NCBI RefSeq assembly: GCF_050947875.1
Contig: NC_134568.1
Span: 259,955,115 to 260,019,114 of the forward strand
Length of the DNA stretch: 64,000 bases
Reading direction: 5' to 3'
Source: Dermacentor variabilis
Lineage: Eukaryota; Arthropoda; Arachnida; Ixodida; Ixodidae
The translations under genes and the position numbers were made by a program. This document shows positions 10,078 to 21,852 of this stretch, one piece after another. Position 1 is the stretch's first letter. Each line of letters begins with the position of its first letter. The notes beneath the pieces are model-generated. The model did not search any database and was not told the origin of the DNA. It worked only from the letters and a program-made list of their open reading frames with translations.

Positions 10078-11637
10078 ACTGTCACACGGACAAACTTAGT
10101 GACATTTTCAGCGAGTACACTTCGTCGCTAGTGTCATTCGTAAGCTGTCACACAGGAACGCTTAGTGAAACTCGCTACAGAACGCGCTCGGCAACGAATG
10201 CGTTCGGCGAACTCGCTTCGCTTCGCTGCGTCCATTCTTCGGTAGCAGTGCTTAAAAGGTACAGAAACTAATATTAAAGACAGATTCGGTAGTAATCTTA
10301 ATATCCCCTTTTCATGATTGGAAATTTTATAAGCTAAGAAAACGTGCTATACTGTAAAAAAAAAAATAATTTGCTCTATTCCCTATCTCAAGGTGTTTAT
10401 GTGTAATGGCCGCGCAGTTGTTTGTGCCTGTGTATGCCTGGGCTAACCACCCTAGATGTGCAGCCGCCGTCGTTTGTTCCGTGTATAATGGGCGGAAGTA
10501 GCTGATCAATGGCGACATGGTCGGACGAGGAGACCGTGTGTGGGGTGCCTCGATATTACCCCTCTCGCCGTTTTGGATGGCGACACGCTCCTCGTTGTGG
10601 CACAAACGCCGTATAGCCTCTAATTGGAGGCGCGTGGAATTCGCGCTCGTGGCGCGCTCAAACGGCGCATTCCATCTTCGAGCGCGCATCAAGGTGAAGC
10701 GCTGCCGTTGCTCAGCTGCCGAATAAACCTAGCGGAACATCACAGTGCGTCCATTTAACTTATTTGTCATTTTACAGCCCAGCTGACTGCGCGTCGCTTG
10801 CGTCTTGAATATGCAATACTGGCACAATTATTTCTATTGTCTGAGCGCGGGAAAGGTGAGCGGATCTAGTCTTGCAGTAGACGCGTATAAGCGGCGAATA
10901 AGCGCTGCCATACCACACTCCGAATGTTCGCGATCTGTTTTTGGTGCCGTCTGCAACGCCATCCGCCATTTTTTTTCTCTGACTGCTTTGGATGTGATGC
11001 TCTCATGGAGGAAGGAAAAAGTCAGGAGAGAGCATTACGGCACGTAGCCAGCCTAGGCAAGCGAACACTTCGTGAATCCGATGCATTTGCTCAGTGGTGG
11101 CCCAACACGTAACCTCTTGCGTCGAGATCACGGAGCAAGAATCGAGGTTTGCTGAGACGTTTCGTTCCCAGTAGCTATGCCAGTATTTATACGGTGCGCG
11201 TTTGTTCGTCTGCCCTGCCGTGGCTCTGCCTGCGGAGAGGGAACACTAAAACAAACCACGCACGTTGACGTGCGATCACGCGTTGGGCCACCAGGCTTGG
11301 CTTCAATCGCGTTGCGCGCGTAACGCTTTCCTTGCTCCATGGATGCTCTCTTGTTGTGGGTCGTGATGATCGAATATGCTATTGCGATTGCAATGAATTG
11401 CTTCATTTGTACTAAAGTTTATATTAAAGGCTGTTTTTAACCATAACACACTGTTATATTGAAGACCATGCTTAAAATAAATATATGTTGTGCCTACTGA
11501 TTCACCCATTGTCAGTGTCATCAATTCTAAAGAACAATCCTTTCTCGGGTAGCAGTGCACCGCCAAAGTGACACTGAGTGCGCTGAAGTGCACTTGCTCA
11601 AAGTGACCCTGAATTTGCCCGTGTGGCGCGAGCATAA
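10078..11637. mobile_element. Candidate non-autonomous DNA element with about 90-bp inverted termini
   Basis: The left end (10078-10165: CTGTCACACGGACAAAC, TTAGTGACATTTTCAGCGAG, TACACTTCGTCGC) has an inverted partner at 11546-11637, whose reverse complement reads GCCACACGGGCAAATTCAG, GGTCACTTTGAGCAAG, TGCACTTCAGCGC. The roughly 1.4-kb interior has no transposase-like frame. A/T runs and an AATAAA-containing stretch (10327-10740) are internal. The superfamily is not assigned and a target-site duplication was not identified. Confidence 0.45.
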
Positions 11638-14385
11638 GCGGTTGGGTCGAGCGCATCTCAGAAGTGGCGGCTGGTGCCTGCTGTCGACCACCTTTTCACG
11701 CTGACAAAGTCGAAGTGAGGAGTCGAGGTCTGATTAAGGCCAAAGATCAACTGGTTTAGTAAACTTGGCGACGGTGATGCAAGGCCAGTCGGATGGCCCG
11801 AGTCGTCGTGGGACTCCAGCTCTCTCTCGCCTACCGAGCTTTCAAGAGTGAAGCCACCGGATATTAACCAGCGCACCTTCCCAGCGTATTAAACTTGCAA
11901 CTGGGTAGGGAGGAGGAAGTGGTCATAAAGAAATACTGCGACAGCTGTCTCAGCGGTGGGGAAACCTCAACCACTGGGATTAGAAGAAGATTAGATTAGA
12001 TTAGATTAAAAGAAGCGGGATTAAAGGAGAAGAGTAAAGGTAAGTTTATCGCGTGGCCAGCTCGACGGGAGGTAAGGAAGCAAGGCTCGTCTCAGTGGAA
12101 GCACATCTCAATGCAATCTGGTAATTCTACTAGGCCTGGCGAATTCTCCTAGGCCTGGTGGCAGGACACAGGTGGTCCAGATGTGGTCGGTTCAGGCGCG
12201 TCACAGACGCGCTTCGCAATTAAATGTCCCTTTAAACGTACAGTCGTCGCCAGACAATACGAATAAAGGCACGTATCTGGCGACTTAAGTGGACACTAGA
12301 GCGAAAAATAAATTTGAGCTGTATTAGTAGATAACCACTGTGCAATAATAATAAAAAAAAATTGTCAGCTGGCGACGCCGTCTTGAATTAGCCGCACCAA
12401 CTCGCCGTGACGTCATGAAATCTGACCGCGTCTGCTCGGGCCAAATGTTTTATCGGGAAAAATTACTACACTCTATTCTAAAGGGGCCAAATAGATAATT
12501 TAGCAAGTATCAAGAATTTTCGCGGCCAGAATATGAAACATAACACATTGAAATCCGCTACGTCACAGCTGGGGCTGCGGCGCGAAGTTCAAGAAGTGGG
12601 ACTATGAATTTCATTATCTCTTATAATAACCAACCTATAGAGTTTGAAAGGCTATATCATTCTATACTGATTTAGTGCTTGTCTTAAGTTCCACTTTAAC
12701 GTCGGCTGTAAAGAGGTAAGCTAATGCTCTGAAGGATTATGCATAAAGCCAGCACATTCGAAACACCCCGACCAGCACATCCACCACCATCTGCAGGGAA
12801 AGCAAAAAAAGGCGCATACGTGTTAAGTATGGAGGAGGATGCATAGTCTCCTACTAAAATTCCTAGGGGGAATTCTATCATTCAGCATCCATGGAGATTA
12901 GTAGTGCGTGTATTTCTCTATTCTTTCGTGATTGTAGCTTAAAACGTTCTTGCACCTTTATTTATTTCGATGTTTCTCCATTTCTCGGTCTCAGTTGCGC
13001 AGCAATCCTGTACATCTTGTGCGCAGAAGGCGATGACACTGCGCACACGCAATATCATTGCGAATTGTTGTAGCTTTAACGCAATGATATTGTTGAAAAT
13101 GATCAATTTGCACAGTAACAGAGCTGTTTGAAGCCAGGAAGACAGAATTCAGGCAAAATCCACGTACTCAATGTAGGGACCACATACTAACCATCGTTTA
13201 CATGCTGACTGAACCGCCATGTTTGCAGCTCGCATAGACACTAGCGAATTGCCTGTAGTGACTTTTTTTTTTTTTAAATAGGAAACTCTATGGGAGGATG
13301 TGCTTTTTGGTGTAAGCTATCGGTCGAGGTTATGAAAATCGCTTTGTCGCCGCGATCTAGCGCAAGGAACTCTCCTAATGATCTTACATCTTGGCCTGTG
13401 CATCTGACTGAGGCAGGGCCCAGTGAGCTGCAAAGCATAGCGTCGACCATTGACAGGTGTGATGCTTTAAGCGGGAAAATCGTGTTGCGCCGCAGCAGCT
13501 TGCTGTGCTGTCATGTGCTGTGTGCGCAAAAAAAGCTGTCGAAAGAGGGCCATGCCACAGCTGGAGCCAGCACAGCTGTTTGCTTGCCGCCTCTATTCGA
13601 CGTGCTCGATGAGGCCGAGTGCAGCACGTGCAACGGGTGCGATACTCGCACGTGTTGATGCGGAACGCGTAAATCACAATCGGCCTTTCTCGTGGACCCA
13701 AGGAGCGCACGCTTGCACGGAGCGAAGCACGTCGTGACGCCGCGTGGAGAACGAACACGGCAGCGTTCGATGCAGATGCTAAAATTGGTGCAGCGCAACG
13801 CGCGTGATTGAATCGGCACGCCGCATTATCCCATCGCTTTCCGGCATTCGCTTGAACCATCTTTCTCAGATATGAATGGCGGCTCGCCAGATGTTGCGAC
13901 CGCAAAGAGAAACATCTGTTGTGCCGGGCGTTCTGGTGAATTGATATGAAATTGTTTACCACCAATAAATAAATAAATAAATAAATAAATAAGCGGGAGC
14001 GCTTGATCTCGTAAAAAAGGCTGACTAGAGGAGTGGAACGTGGCAAATGGCACACAGGTGCGTTGCTGACTGCAAAGCGCCTTGCATGTATAGCATCTCA
14101 CGTATCCGCCCAGCCGCTCATATATGCCGGTTGCTGGCGTTAGTTTTCTTTTGCATCTGATCGCACGTCGCACTAGAGAAGCTCACGTAGTTAACTGGCC
14201 CCGCAGTGATGTCCGAGCTTCCCTCGCATGGAAATTTATACACGTAGGCCGACATAGTGACACTACAAGTAGTCCTGAAGAGGACGAGTGGAAAAGTTAC
14301 TGCCTTCAGGAACGTTTTTGCCGTCATTAGATGCAGCACGAAGGCGTAGAAGCGCAAGGATAGACAGTTTTATCTAGGGCGCCGC
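11638..14385. other. Intergenic region without recognised genes; small repeats
   Basis: No supported exon. Noted: (GATTA)n at about 11990-12010; an inverted repeat around 12243-12287 (GTCGCCAGA arms); an inverted repeat CAATATCATTGCG / CGCAATGATATTG at 13042-13095; a T-run at 13264-13275; and an (AAAT)n microsatellite at about 13963-13992. The stretch 12223-12700 has the look of a dispersed repeat but its ends cannot be fixed. Confidence 0.5.
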
Positions 14386-15058
14386 CGATGGATGGATGGA
14401 TGCTATGAGCGTCCCCTTTGGAACGAGGCGGTGGGTTGCCCCACCAAGCTGTTGTTATTATATTACCTAATGTCCTACCTATGTAAAAAAAAAAAGAGAG
14501 AGAGAGAGAATTAGAAAAAAAAACGCGCTCAATTCCGATAACCAAATTTTCTGAGCCCCTATTGTGAACATTGTTTTTGCACGCCTCCGTTGTTGGCCGT
14601 TTCCCTACTTGCACCAATCCTACAATCGCCGTTTACTAATCTCTACTGCGGGCATGTTTACTTTCCCCGTGTTCTCGCTGAACGCAAGAGCTTCAATGAG
14701 GCAAGAGATGCCTAAATCGACCATTGGGCAGACATCTTCACATTCTAATAAAACATGCTCCATCGTTTCCCTAGCTTTACCGCAGCAAGCACATGCTTCA
14801 TCTTGCTTGTTGTATCTCGCTTTATAAGTGCGCGTTCTAAGGCATCCTGATCTCGCTTCGAAAAGTAAAGAGCTTCCCTTTGAGTTATCATAAATTGTTT
14901 CTTTCCTGATTTCGTTTTTTCCTCTGACGTAGTTACTCACAGCACGTTTATTTTCCATTGCCGCCACCCATGATATTGCATAAACCTCCCTGACTTTCTG
15001 TTTGATGTTCTTTGTTGCTGTGTTGCTCACCATACAGGTCGCATACTTGCTGGTAAGC

Positions 15059-15293
15059 ACCCGCCGTGGTTGCTCAGTGGCTATGGTGTTGGGCTGCTGA
15101 GCACGAGGTCGCGGGATCGAATCCCGGCCACGGCGGCCGCATTTCGATGGGGGCGAAATGCGAAAACACCCGTGTGCTTAGATTTAGGTGCACGTTAAAG
15201 AACCCCAGGTGGTCAAAATTTCCGGAGTCCTCCACTACGGCGTGCCTCATAATCAGAAAGTGGTTTTGGCACGTAAAACTCCAAATATTATTA
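15059..15293 (+). mobile_element. tRNA-derived SINE (Ruka-like) with 12-bp target-site duplication
   Basis: The unit starts with a tRNA-like head. Box A is in TGGTTGCTCAGTGG (15067-15080) and box B is GGATCGAATCC (15114-15124). The body has TTTCGATGGGGGCGAAATGC, GTGCACGTTAAAGAACCCCA and TACGGCGTGCCTCATAATCA, and the end is an A/T-rich ATTATTATT tail. It is flanked by the perfect direct repeat TTGCTGGTAAGC (15047-15058 and 15294-15305). Resemblance to the Ruka SINE of ixodid ticks is from memory. It would be transcribed by RNA polymerase III and mobilised by a LINE. Confidence 0.9.
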
Positions 15294-15580
15294 TTGCTGG
15301 TAAGCTTCCTAGTTCTTTTCCTCCACCCTGGATCAATGTTTTTCCTGTATAAATACCTGGAAAGTCTCCTGCAGCGCATTTACTTTCTTCCGTATTGCTC
15401 AGTCGCTCTTCATAATCAATTTTACTGTGAGCTTCCCTCATTTCAAAGCTTGTCCAGCCCATATCACCCTGCACACTCACAGCTTCATTTGTAGTCTTCC
15501 CGTGAGCGCACAATGCGAGGCGTCCCACTGACCTTTGATTGCCAAGGAGTCCTGACTGTAGCACTGATTTCAAGCAGACT

Positions 15581-17242
15581 CAAGGTGTCTACCAACCGGA
15601 GAAACCGAGATTTCTCGGGGATTTTGAATAGTGTGAAAATACTCAGGGAAAACTCAGGGAATTTGTTCTTCTATCAGGGAAAATTAGCTGTAACTTTATT
15701 GAAAGTGAACGAAAGTGGCGTAAATGCTGGCTTGAGTAACAGAGAGCAATCGTAACGAATCGTCTTTGACGCCGTGTCGTCGGCTGGAGAAGTCGATGTA
15801 GTCAAAGACCGATTTTGCGGACGCCCGATTTTTAGGACATGCCCGATAATTCGGACGTCTTCGAGGCGCCACCACGCGCCCCATAGAGTCGATGCATAAG
15901 AACGTGTGAAATTTCGGACAAAAGAACCCTTCGCCACCCGATTTTCCGGAATTCTTGCCGTGAGCGCCGATCCGAAACGGCATTAGTCAAAGCCACTACC
16001 GCTGCCATTTTGATTATCTCGCCGCCTTGAACCGGCGCTCTCGCACGCAGATTTCCTGGCAGCCGTAGCGACCACCGAGGCAACGCCAGGCCTAGCTACT
16101 TTGACGTTCGCTACTGTTAGCCATTCACCGCTGGTAGCAATGACACCGACTCAGGCTTTGTAATCCTCGGCAATGGCTTCGAAGCTCGAAAACCACGACG
16201 CGTTGGATTATGCCGGTTTCTGAAAGTAAGGTTTGCCTCACTACAGAAGTGTTAGGCGGTGAAGCACACGCGAAGTATTGCAGCGAAGCTTAACAAGTGT
16301 GGGAAGGGGCAATTGTCACGGGACCCAGTATGTATTCCTTAATTATACACGCGTGCTCTCACCATCTCTTGTGCCAGTACGTGGATCGATATGCCTAATA
16401 AATGTGCTGGCAGGCCTTCGGAGCTTTTTCGGATGTGCCTGTGGCGATTTGAGCCCTTGAAGGCAGTAAAAACATGCACTCATTTTTTCGAACTGCCCGA
16501 TTTTTCGGATGTACTCGCGGCCCCTAGGGACCAAGGGTGATGCTTCAAATGGCCCATGGGGCGGACGCGCAGTGGAAGGAGGACGAGAACAGAAAGGACC
16601 GACGCATTGAGGAATGAACGGGAAAGGTTGTGTGCCGCCGCTTCTTGAAAGGCGCTTCAGCTCAAAAAGAGTGTTGGCTGACACGTAGAAGCAGGTGTCC
16701 CTCATCAAAACCAAAATAAGCGCTTTAAAACAGTGAAAGGCAACACTAAGGCATTGTGCGCGGGCCGAGAGTATGTCGGGACAGTTGAGCTTGACTTTCC
16801 AGCTGCTGAGAGAGAATCTCACTTGTGACAAAGTTCGGGCCTCATACCAATGAACTGGCGATCAGTTGAAATAGCTCATATTTGAAAATAGTTTAATTCT
16901 GTATGCATCTCTTTTCATTTGTATTTGAACATGTACGACTCGATTTGCAATGGGCTTTACCATTTTTCCCGAAGCTATTTGATTCGCTGCGCATTTTACT
17001 AACCATTCCCTTCTGTTTTCTTTTTGAATAAAATAAACACTGCTCCTTACTGTTCAAACTGGATTAAGCCGTTCTTTTTATTTTTCACGTGCTTACTAGA
17101 ATGCGACAGTATCGGGCGACATTGTGTCAGCACGTCTTGACATAAAACAAGTTCTGTTGCAATCAGCGAATTTTTCAAAGGAAGTCAGGGAAAACCTGGA
17201 AAACTCGGGGAACTTGGAAATTTCAACTTAGTAGACACCCTG
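15581..17242. mobile_element. 1.66-kb DNA element with CAGGGTGTCTAC-type inverted ends
   Basis: The left end CAAGGTGTCTAC (15581) and right end GTAGACACCCTG (17231-17242) are inverted repeats with one mismatch. The junctions are fixed because the flanking LINE is continuous in the copy at 36893-39288. The interior has repeated CAGGGAAAA/CTCGGGGA-like blocks near both ends, and no transposase-like frame, so it would be non-autonomous. No perfect target-site duplication remains. Confidence 0.65.
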
Positions 17243-17425
17243 ACAAACAACCGCATTTCCAAATGTAAGTCCTGGATCTATTACATCTTTCCACATACCC
17301 CGCAGTACGTCATACCTATTGTATCCCATAGCGCTCTGTGTTTCATTATAGCCGCATTTCTCTTCCCCTTTACTGTTATTGTTTTTCCCCGTGCTTCCAT
17401 GTATCTTTTACTTTCGTGTACTAAA

Positions 17426-18689
17426 CGGAACCACCCCACCGACGCCGCGCAAGCGGCAACGCTCATACTTGCGGTGTTGTGCGGCGTCTCACTCGCCGCA
17501 TCTCCAAGCTGTCGTAAAGTCTCAACGCTTTTAAACGTTAAAAAATGGTTTGCTTATTCTATTATCGAATAATAATAGGAAAATTAGAATATTTGACTAG
17601 TTTCCACGTGGTTTTTATTTGACGATGCAGGCATGGATACTTCGTGGGCAGGGGGCAACCTTGCGCATCGCTGCGACGGAAATCGCGTTGCCGCAAATGC
17701 ATGTGAAAGCTGTCAGCGAAAATCGCTCTGCGTCGTGTGCGGCAGAACGATTGTTTTCGCCCCAATCGCGCCATGTGAGACAGCCTATATTCGTGCCGTC
17801 TGTCGCTTTAACGCAAAGTGAGCGCCTCGAACGCACAGCACGCGCGCACGCGGGCGAGATTTAGCCGTGATCGTCGGCTCCCCTCGCAACCTTTCACTCG
17901 CAAATACAGCGTGGGGCGCGCGGCGACGGTGCTATCGCCCTTGGACTTCGTACGGAACCTCAAGGCGACGCCGACGGCAGAAATGCACTTGGAGTGTCCA
18001 CATAATTACTATCGCAGTAAAAGAACACACCTTCATTTTGTGATGAGTTGACACGTACTCTTTCTATAATGCCTTTCTCGGTCAACTTCCGCCAGAATGT
18101 TGGTTACCAAACATGATAATCTTGGAACACATATGAACAGAGTAACTTTAACGTGCATGCACGCAGAACTAGTTGGCTTGGGCCATTCCCAGTAGTTGAG
18201 TGATGCGAATTCCAGTATGATCACGAGTGCCGAATTGGAAACTAGATCTTCTGAAAGTCTTCTGAACATGCACGCGACAAAGCTGATTGCGTCAAGTCCT
18301 GTTTATGTTGGTAATCCAAAGCGGACGCGTGTTTGCAGCCGCAGCGGCGGAGTCCACGGAGTCGCCGCTGCTTAAGATGCCACTTTACATTCCCTTCCGA
18401 AAGTTATTTTTGCAGCTGAATACAGCCCAGTGGTGGCCAGTTGACCTTGAATCATCTGACATCGCGGAAATGGCATACGGAATACGTTGGAATCGCACTA
18501 ATTCTCAATGACACCGCTACCGCTCCAAACTGCCGCTCTCATACAATTGCTAGAAGGGCGGTGCGGCGAGTTGGTTCGACGCTACGTTCCTCCTCGCAGA
18601 TAAAACGGTCTATAGGCCGGTGCTTGTGGTTACCGCTTCGAACTTGGCATTACACGACCATCATAAAGTCCTTGGGCATCTCCTCTGCA
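17426..18689. other. No recognised gene
   Basis: Short frames only. The stretch 17590-18020 (ending near CTCAAGGCGACGCCGACGGC and CATAATTACTATCGCAGTAAA) resembles another stretch near 31790-31900 and is probably a dispersed repeat. The part from 18280 may be degraded upstream Pol sequence of the gypsy relic that becomes readable at 18690. Confidence 0.45.
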
Positions 18690-19300
18690 CATGGTGTCCA
18701 AGAAGTCCCCAGGTGACTGGCGGCCCCGCGGTGACTACCGCGCCTTGAAAAACGCCACAATTCCCGATCGCTACCCGCTGCTATAATCGCGGATTTTATA
18801 GCACCACTACGTGGAGCAACCATCTTTTCAAAGACCTCGTCAAGGCGTGTCAACAGATACCTGTCGAACCCTGAAAAATTTCTAAGACTGCCGTCATAAC
18901 GCATTTTTGCCTCTTTGAATACCTACGGATGATCTTCGGTCTTCGCAACGCCGCTCAAACCTTCCAGCGTTTCGCGGACGCATTCATTCGAGGTCTTCCG
19001 CTCTGCTTTGCCTACATCGATGACCTCATCTTCAGCCGCGATGCAGACGACCACCTCTTACACCTTCTACAGCTTTTGCAACGCCTTGCGGAGTACGGCC
19101 TAATCGTTAATAAAGCCAAGTGTACGTTCGGCGTGCTTAATCTTGACCTTCTTGGGCACCACGCTGACCGTCATGACATTCAGCCGCTCCTTAACAAAGT
19201 GCAAGTCATTCACGATTTTCTTCAGCCCACTTCCGTACGTAAACTACGCGAGTTCCTGGGACTGATAAATTCTTATCGGCGTTTCATCCCCCGCTAAGCG
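18690..19300 (+). pseudogene. gypsy reverse transcriptase remnant
   Basis: From about 18690 the plus strand reads [20 protein letters not shown], a typical gypsy RT start. After a corrupted stretch it continues as MIFGLRNAAQTFQRFADAF with the catalytic-box equivalent AYIDDLIFS (YIDD), then FLGLINSYRRFIP just before a TAA stop. Stops near 18780-18900 break the frame. Confidence 0.85.
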
Positions 19301-19608
19301 CACCTGATTCGTCCACTTACTGATCTACTCCAGGGAAACAAGAACTCTACTCCCATTACATGGTCTGAGAGTGCGTCCAGCTATTTCGAGCCTATTAAGA
19401 CACAGCTCGCCGACGTCACTTTCTTGTTCACCCTATGCCTGATGCTCCGCTCTGTCTTATGACATACGCGTCAGACGTGGCAGTTGGAGCCGCCTTGCAA
19501 CAGTACGTTGACGGATCGTCGCAACCGCTAGCGTCAAAACAAATAATGAAACAATAAATTGTTTTTTTTTCACGCAAGCTCTCCTCCACCGAAAGCAATT
19601 ACAGCACT

Positions 19609-20715
19609 TTGGGCCGTGAACTCCTAGCTGCCTACATGGCTGTGCGTCACTTCAGGCATTTCCTCGAAGCTCGAAGTTTCTTCATCGCCACGGACCACGA
19701 GCCGTTGAAGTTTGCAATCAAATCAGCGAGTAGCAAGTTTTCACCCCGTGAAAGTCGTCACCTCGCTTATATCGCAGAATTCACGACCGATATCCGGCAC
19801 GTTCAAGAATCTGCTAACCCTGCCGCCAGTGCGCTCTCTCGCCTAATAGTGTCCGTACCTTGCTTCGCCTCGCCAGCAACTGTCGATTTCACCACCCTGG
19901 CTTCAGCGCAAGCACAAGAGGCAGAAATCGCTAAGCTTCGCCTGGCCCGTGGAACGCTTGAGTTTCGTGAATTTACCCTTCCGTCCTCCACTATTCCCAT
20001 TCTCTGCTACATGTATACTGGCAATCCTAGACCTCTTGTTCCCAGTGATTTCCTTCGTGGTGTATTCGACTTTCTGCACGGCCTCTCCCATCCTGGCATC
20101 CGCAACACCTTATCACCCGGCGTTTTGGCTGGCCGGGAATCAGCAAGGACATCCATGGGTCGACTCGCTTGGATTGCCAGCAATACAAGGTCCCTCGTCG
20201 TACCTTGTCTCCGTTCGGCCCCTTTACACCACCTTCGGAGAGTTTCGACAAGGTCTGTGTTGACATTCTAGGACTGTGGCCGCTATCACATGGAAACACT
20301 TACCTGTTGACGTGCATTGGCCGCTTTACTCGGTGGCCAGAGGTGTTTCACGTTCCCGACATCAAAAGTGAAACCATCGCCAAAACTTTCCTTTCGGGAT
20401 GGGTGTCACGTTTCGACGTTCCACCTACCATCGCCACCGATCGAGGTCGACAGTGCGAGTCTTCCATTTTCAAAAAGCTCATGGTCTTGCTAGGAAGTTT
20501 GCAGATTCGCACCGTAGCATGCCACCCCATCATAAATGGCATGGTCGAACGTTTCCACCGGACACTGAAGGGCACAACCCGACACGGTCAGCTGAACAGT
20601 TTCCTTACCTCTTGTTTTGTTTAGCCTTAGGGCAACGTTAAAGCAGGGTACCAAGTGTACACCTGCGGATCTAATCTATGGTTCGTCGCTCCGCCTTTCC
20701 GGAGAACTGTTCAAC
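19609..20715 (+). pseudogene. gypsy RNase H and integrase remnant
   Basis: The RNase H part has AYMAVRHFRHFLEARSFFI, TDHEPLKFAI and ending ANPAASALSRL (degenerate form of the usual NxxADALSR). After a frame change the integrase core reads CVDILGLWPLS, IATDRGRQCES and HPIINGMVERFHRTLK, retaining the DDE-type acidic positions. The linker and C-terminus (GTKCTPADLIYGSSLRLSGE) end abruptly. Confidence 0.85.
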
Positions 20716-20757
20716 CTTACATCCACCTCGACTTTCGCTTTCGCGTTTTTCGCCTTT

Positions 20758-20799
20758 CGCTTTCGCGTTAAAACGCTTTCGCGTTTTAACGCGAAAGCG
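20758..20799. repeat. Perfect 18-bp-arm palindrome
   Basis: Arms CGCTTTCGCGTTAAAACG (20758-20775) and its exact reverse complement (20782-20799) are separated by 6 bp. It lies exactly where the gypsy integrase homology ends. It may be one terminus of a foldback repeat that also includes the tRNA-like segment to its right. Confidence 0.9.
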
Positions 20800-20897
20800 T
20801 TAAGGAGTTCGTGTCGCAGAAAAGTCGTCGGCGTCGGCGGCGTTGACCGTGAGTGAAAAATCTCGGAAGGCAATTCATAAATAAAAACTTGCAAGAT

Positions 20898-20965
20898 GGG
20901 CTGGGTGGAAATCGAACCAGGGTATCCGCAGTGTGAGACGGAGACGCTACCACTCAGCCATGAGT
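20898..20965 (-). repeat. tRNA-like segment (SINE head)
   Basis: On the minus strand it has box A TGGCTGAGTGGT (20949-20960) and box B GGTTCGATTTCC (20907-20918), with a plausible acceptor-stem-like end (CACCCAGCCC). Flanks are repetitive. Read as a tRNA-derived SINE remnant rather than a functional tRNA because stem pairing is incomplete. Confidence 0.5.
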
Positions 20966-21065
20966 TCGATGGTTCAAAGCGGGACAAAAGCGCTTTTAGT
21001 GAATGCGGTGTTGCCTTAGAAACGTGCCGTAGAAAGTTATACTGCGGTGTATCTCCTGTAATTAT

Positions 21066-21852
21066 GAGCATGTAAATTACAGAAGCCGCAGTTAAACGAG
21101 TAGCGAAGTACGTTTCTGCTACATTTCTTCTGCGCTTAGCGCACACGCAGAGCCATCTTGCGACAAACACAGAAGACCCCCTCCTCGCAACGTACGGCGC
21201 TGCCCCGACAGGTGGCGCGCCACTCGCCCGCTCCTCCCCTTCCTCTCGTTTGAGCGCATTGGGGTCGTGCGGGGACCGGTGCGAGGATGCCCTAATACCC
21301 TTGCCTTTAATAAGTTTTCTCGGTCTCTCCCCTTCCAACTTACAGCGTGCGTCACTCGAGCCCTCGTGTTTAGGCGACGCGGCTCCTCTTTCCGCTCACA
21401 GCGCGATTCCTAGGTGCAGCGTCCGATGCGGGAAGACTCTGACGTGATCTGTAGCGCGTCTGGTGGTAAAGCATCCCCTGCGATGTGTGCTGTGCTGCTG
21501 GCGAGGAGTCATGCGTCTGCGTGGTGCTCCCAAGCGAGATAGAGGACGATCCCATCGAGGCGTCAGCCCCATGATCGCGTCCGCCTTCATGGTGCGTCGC
21601 GGCCCGGCTGTCCGTGCCGACCACGACGTTTGGCTCGCGTAGATCGTTTCTTCCTCCTAGAAGGACTCGAAACTTGTGCTAGGAAGACGTCTCAAGGTAC
21701 CCACCTTCCGGTGAGACGAACTTTTCATCGTTTCTGTGCAATTTATGGAAGAACGTGGCCGGCTTAGCCGGCCGCCAGCCACTATGCCTAGTCCTTGGCT
21801 GGACGCCACCTCGACACCACCGACGCCACGCGCGTTCGCGGGCTTCTAAAGC
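21066..21852. other. No recognised gene
   Basis: GC-rich, with overlapping chance frames on both strands. It probably includes the 5' UTR of the LINE that begins with ORF1 at 21853. Confidence 0.4.

Larger units (their letters stand above)
14386..17425 (-). mobile_element. Non-LTR retrotransposon copy A, interrupted by a SINE and a DNA element
   Basis: Three collinear minus-strand pieces (17247-17425, 15294-15573, 14386-15058) match the second copy at 36893-39288. Shared protein features are [15 protein letters not shown], a conserved [20 protein letters not shown] block and a C-terminal cysteine motif ([18 protein letters not shown]). The 3' end carries (CATC)n read on the minus strand, as in the other copy. 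Only the C-terminal part of the polyprotein remains, with broken frames. The clade was not assigned. Confidence 0.8.
18690..20715 (+). mobile_element. Degenerate Ty3/gypsy retrotransposon, RT-RH-IN order
   Basis: Plus-strand Pol remnants in the conventional order RT, RNase H, integrase. At least two frame breaks or stops are present, and the integrase C-terminus is lost at about 20715, where an unrelated palindromic sequence begins. No LTR was recognised on either side. Confidence 0.85.

Noticed and set aside
20676..21338. 220-codon minus-strand open frame
   Set aside because: It runs through the palindrome, the tRNA-like repeat and part of the gypsy integrase antisense, so it is not a single gene.
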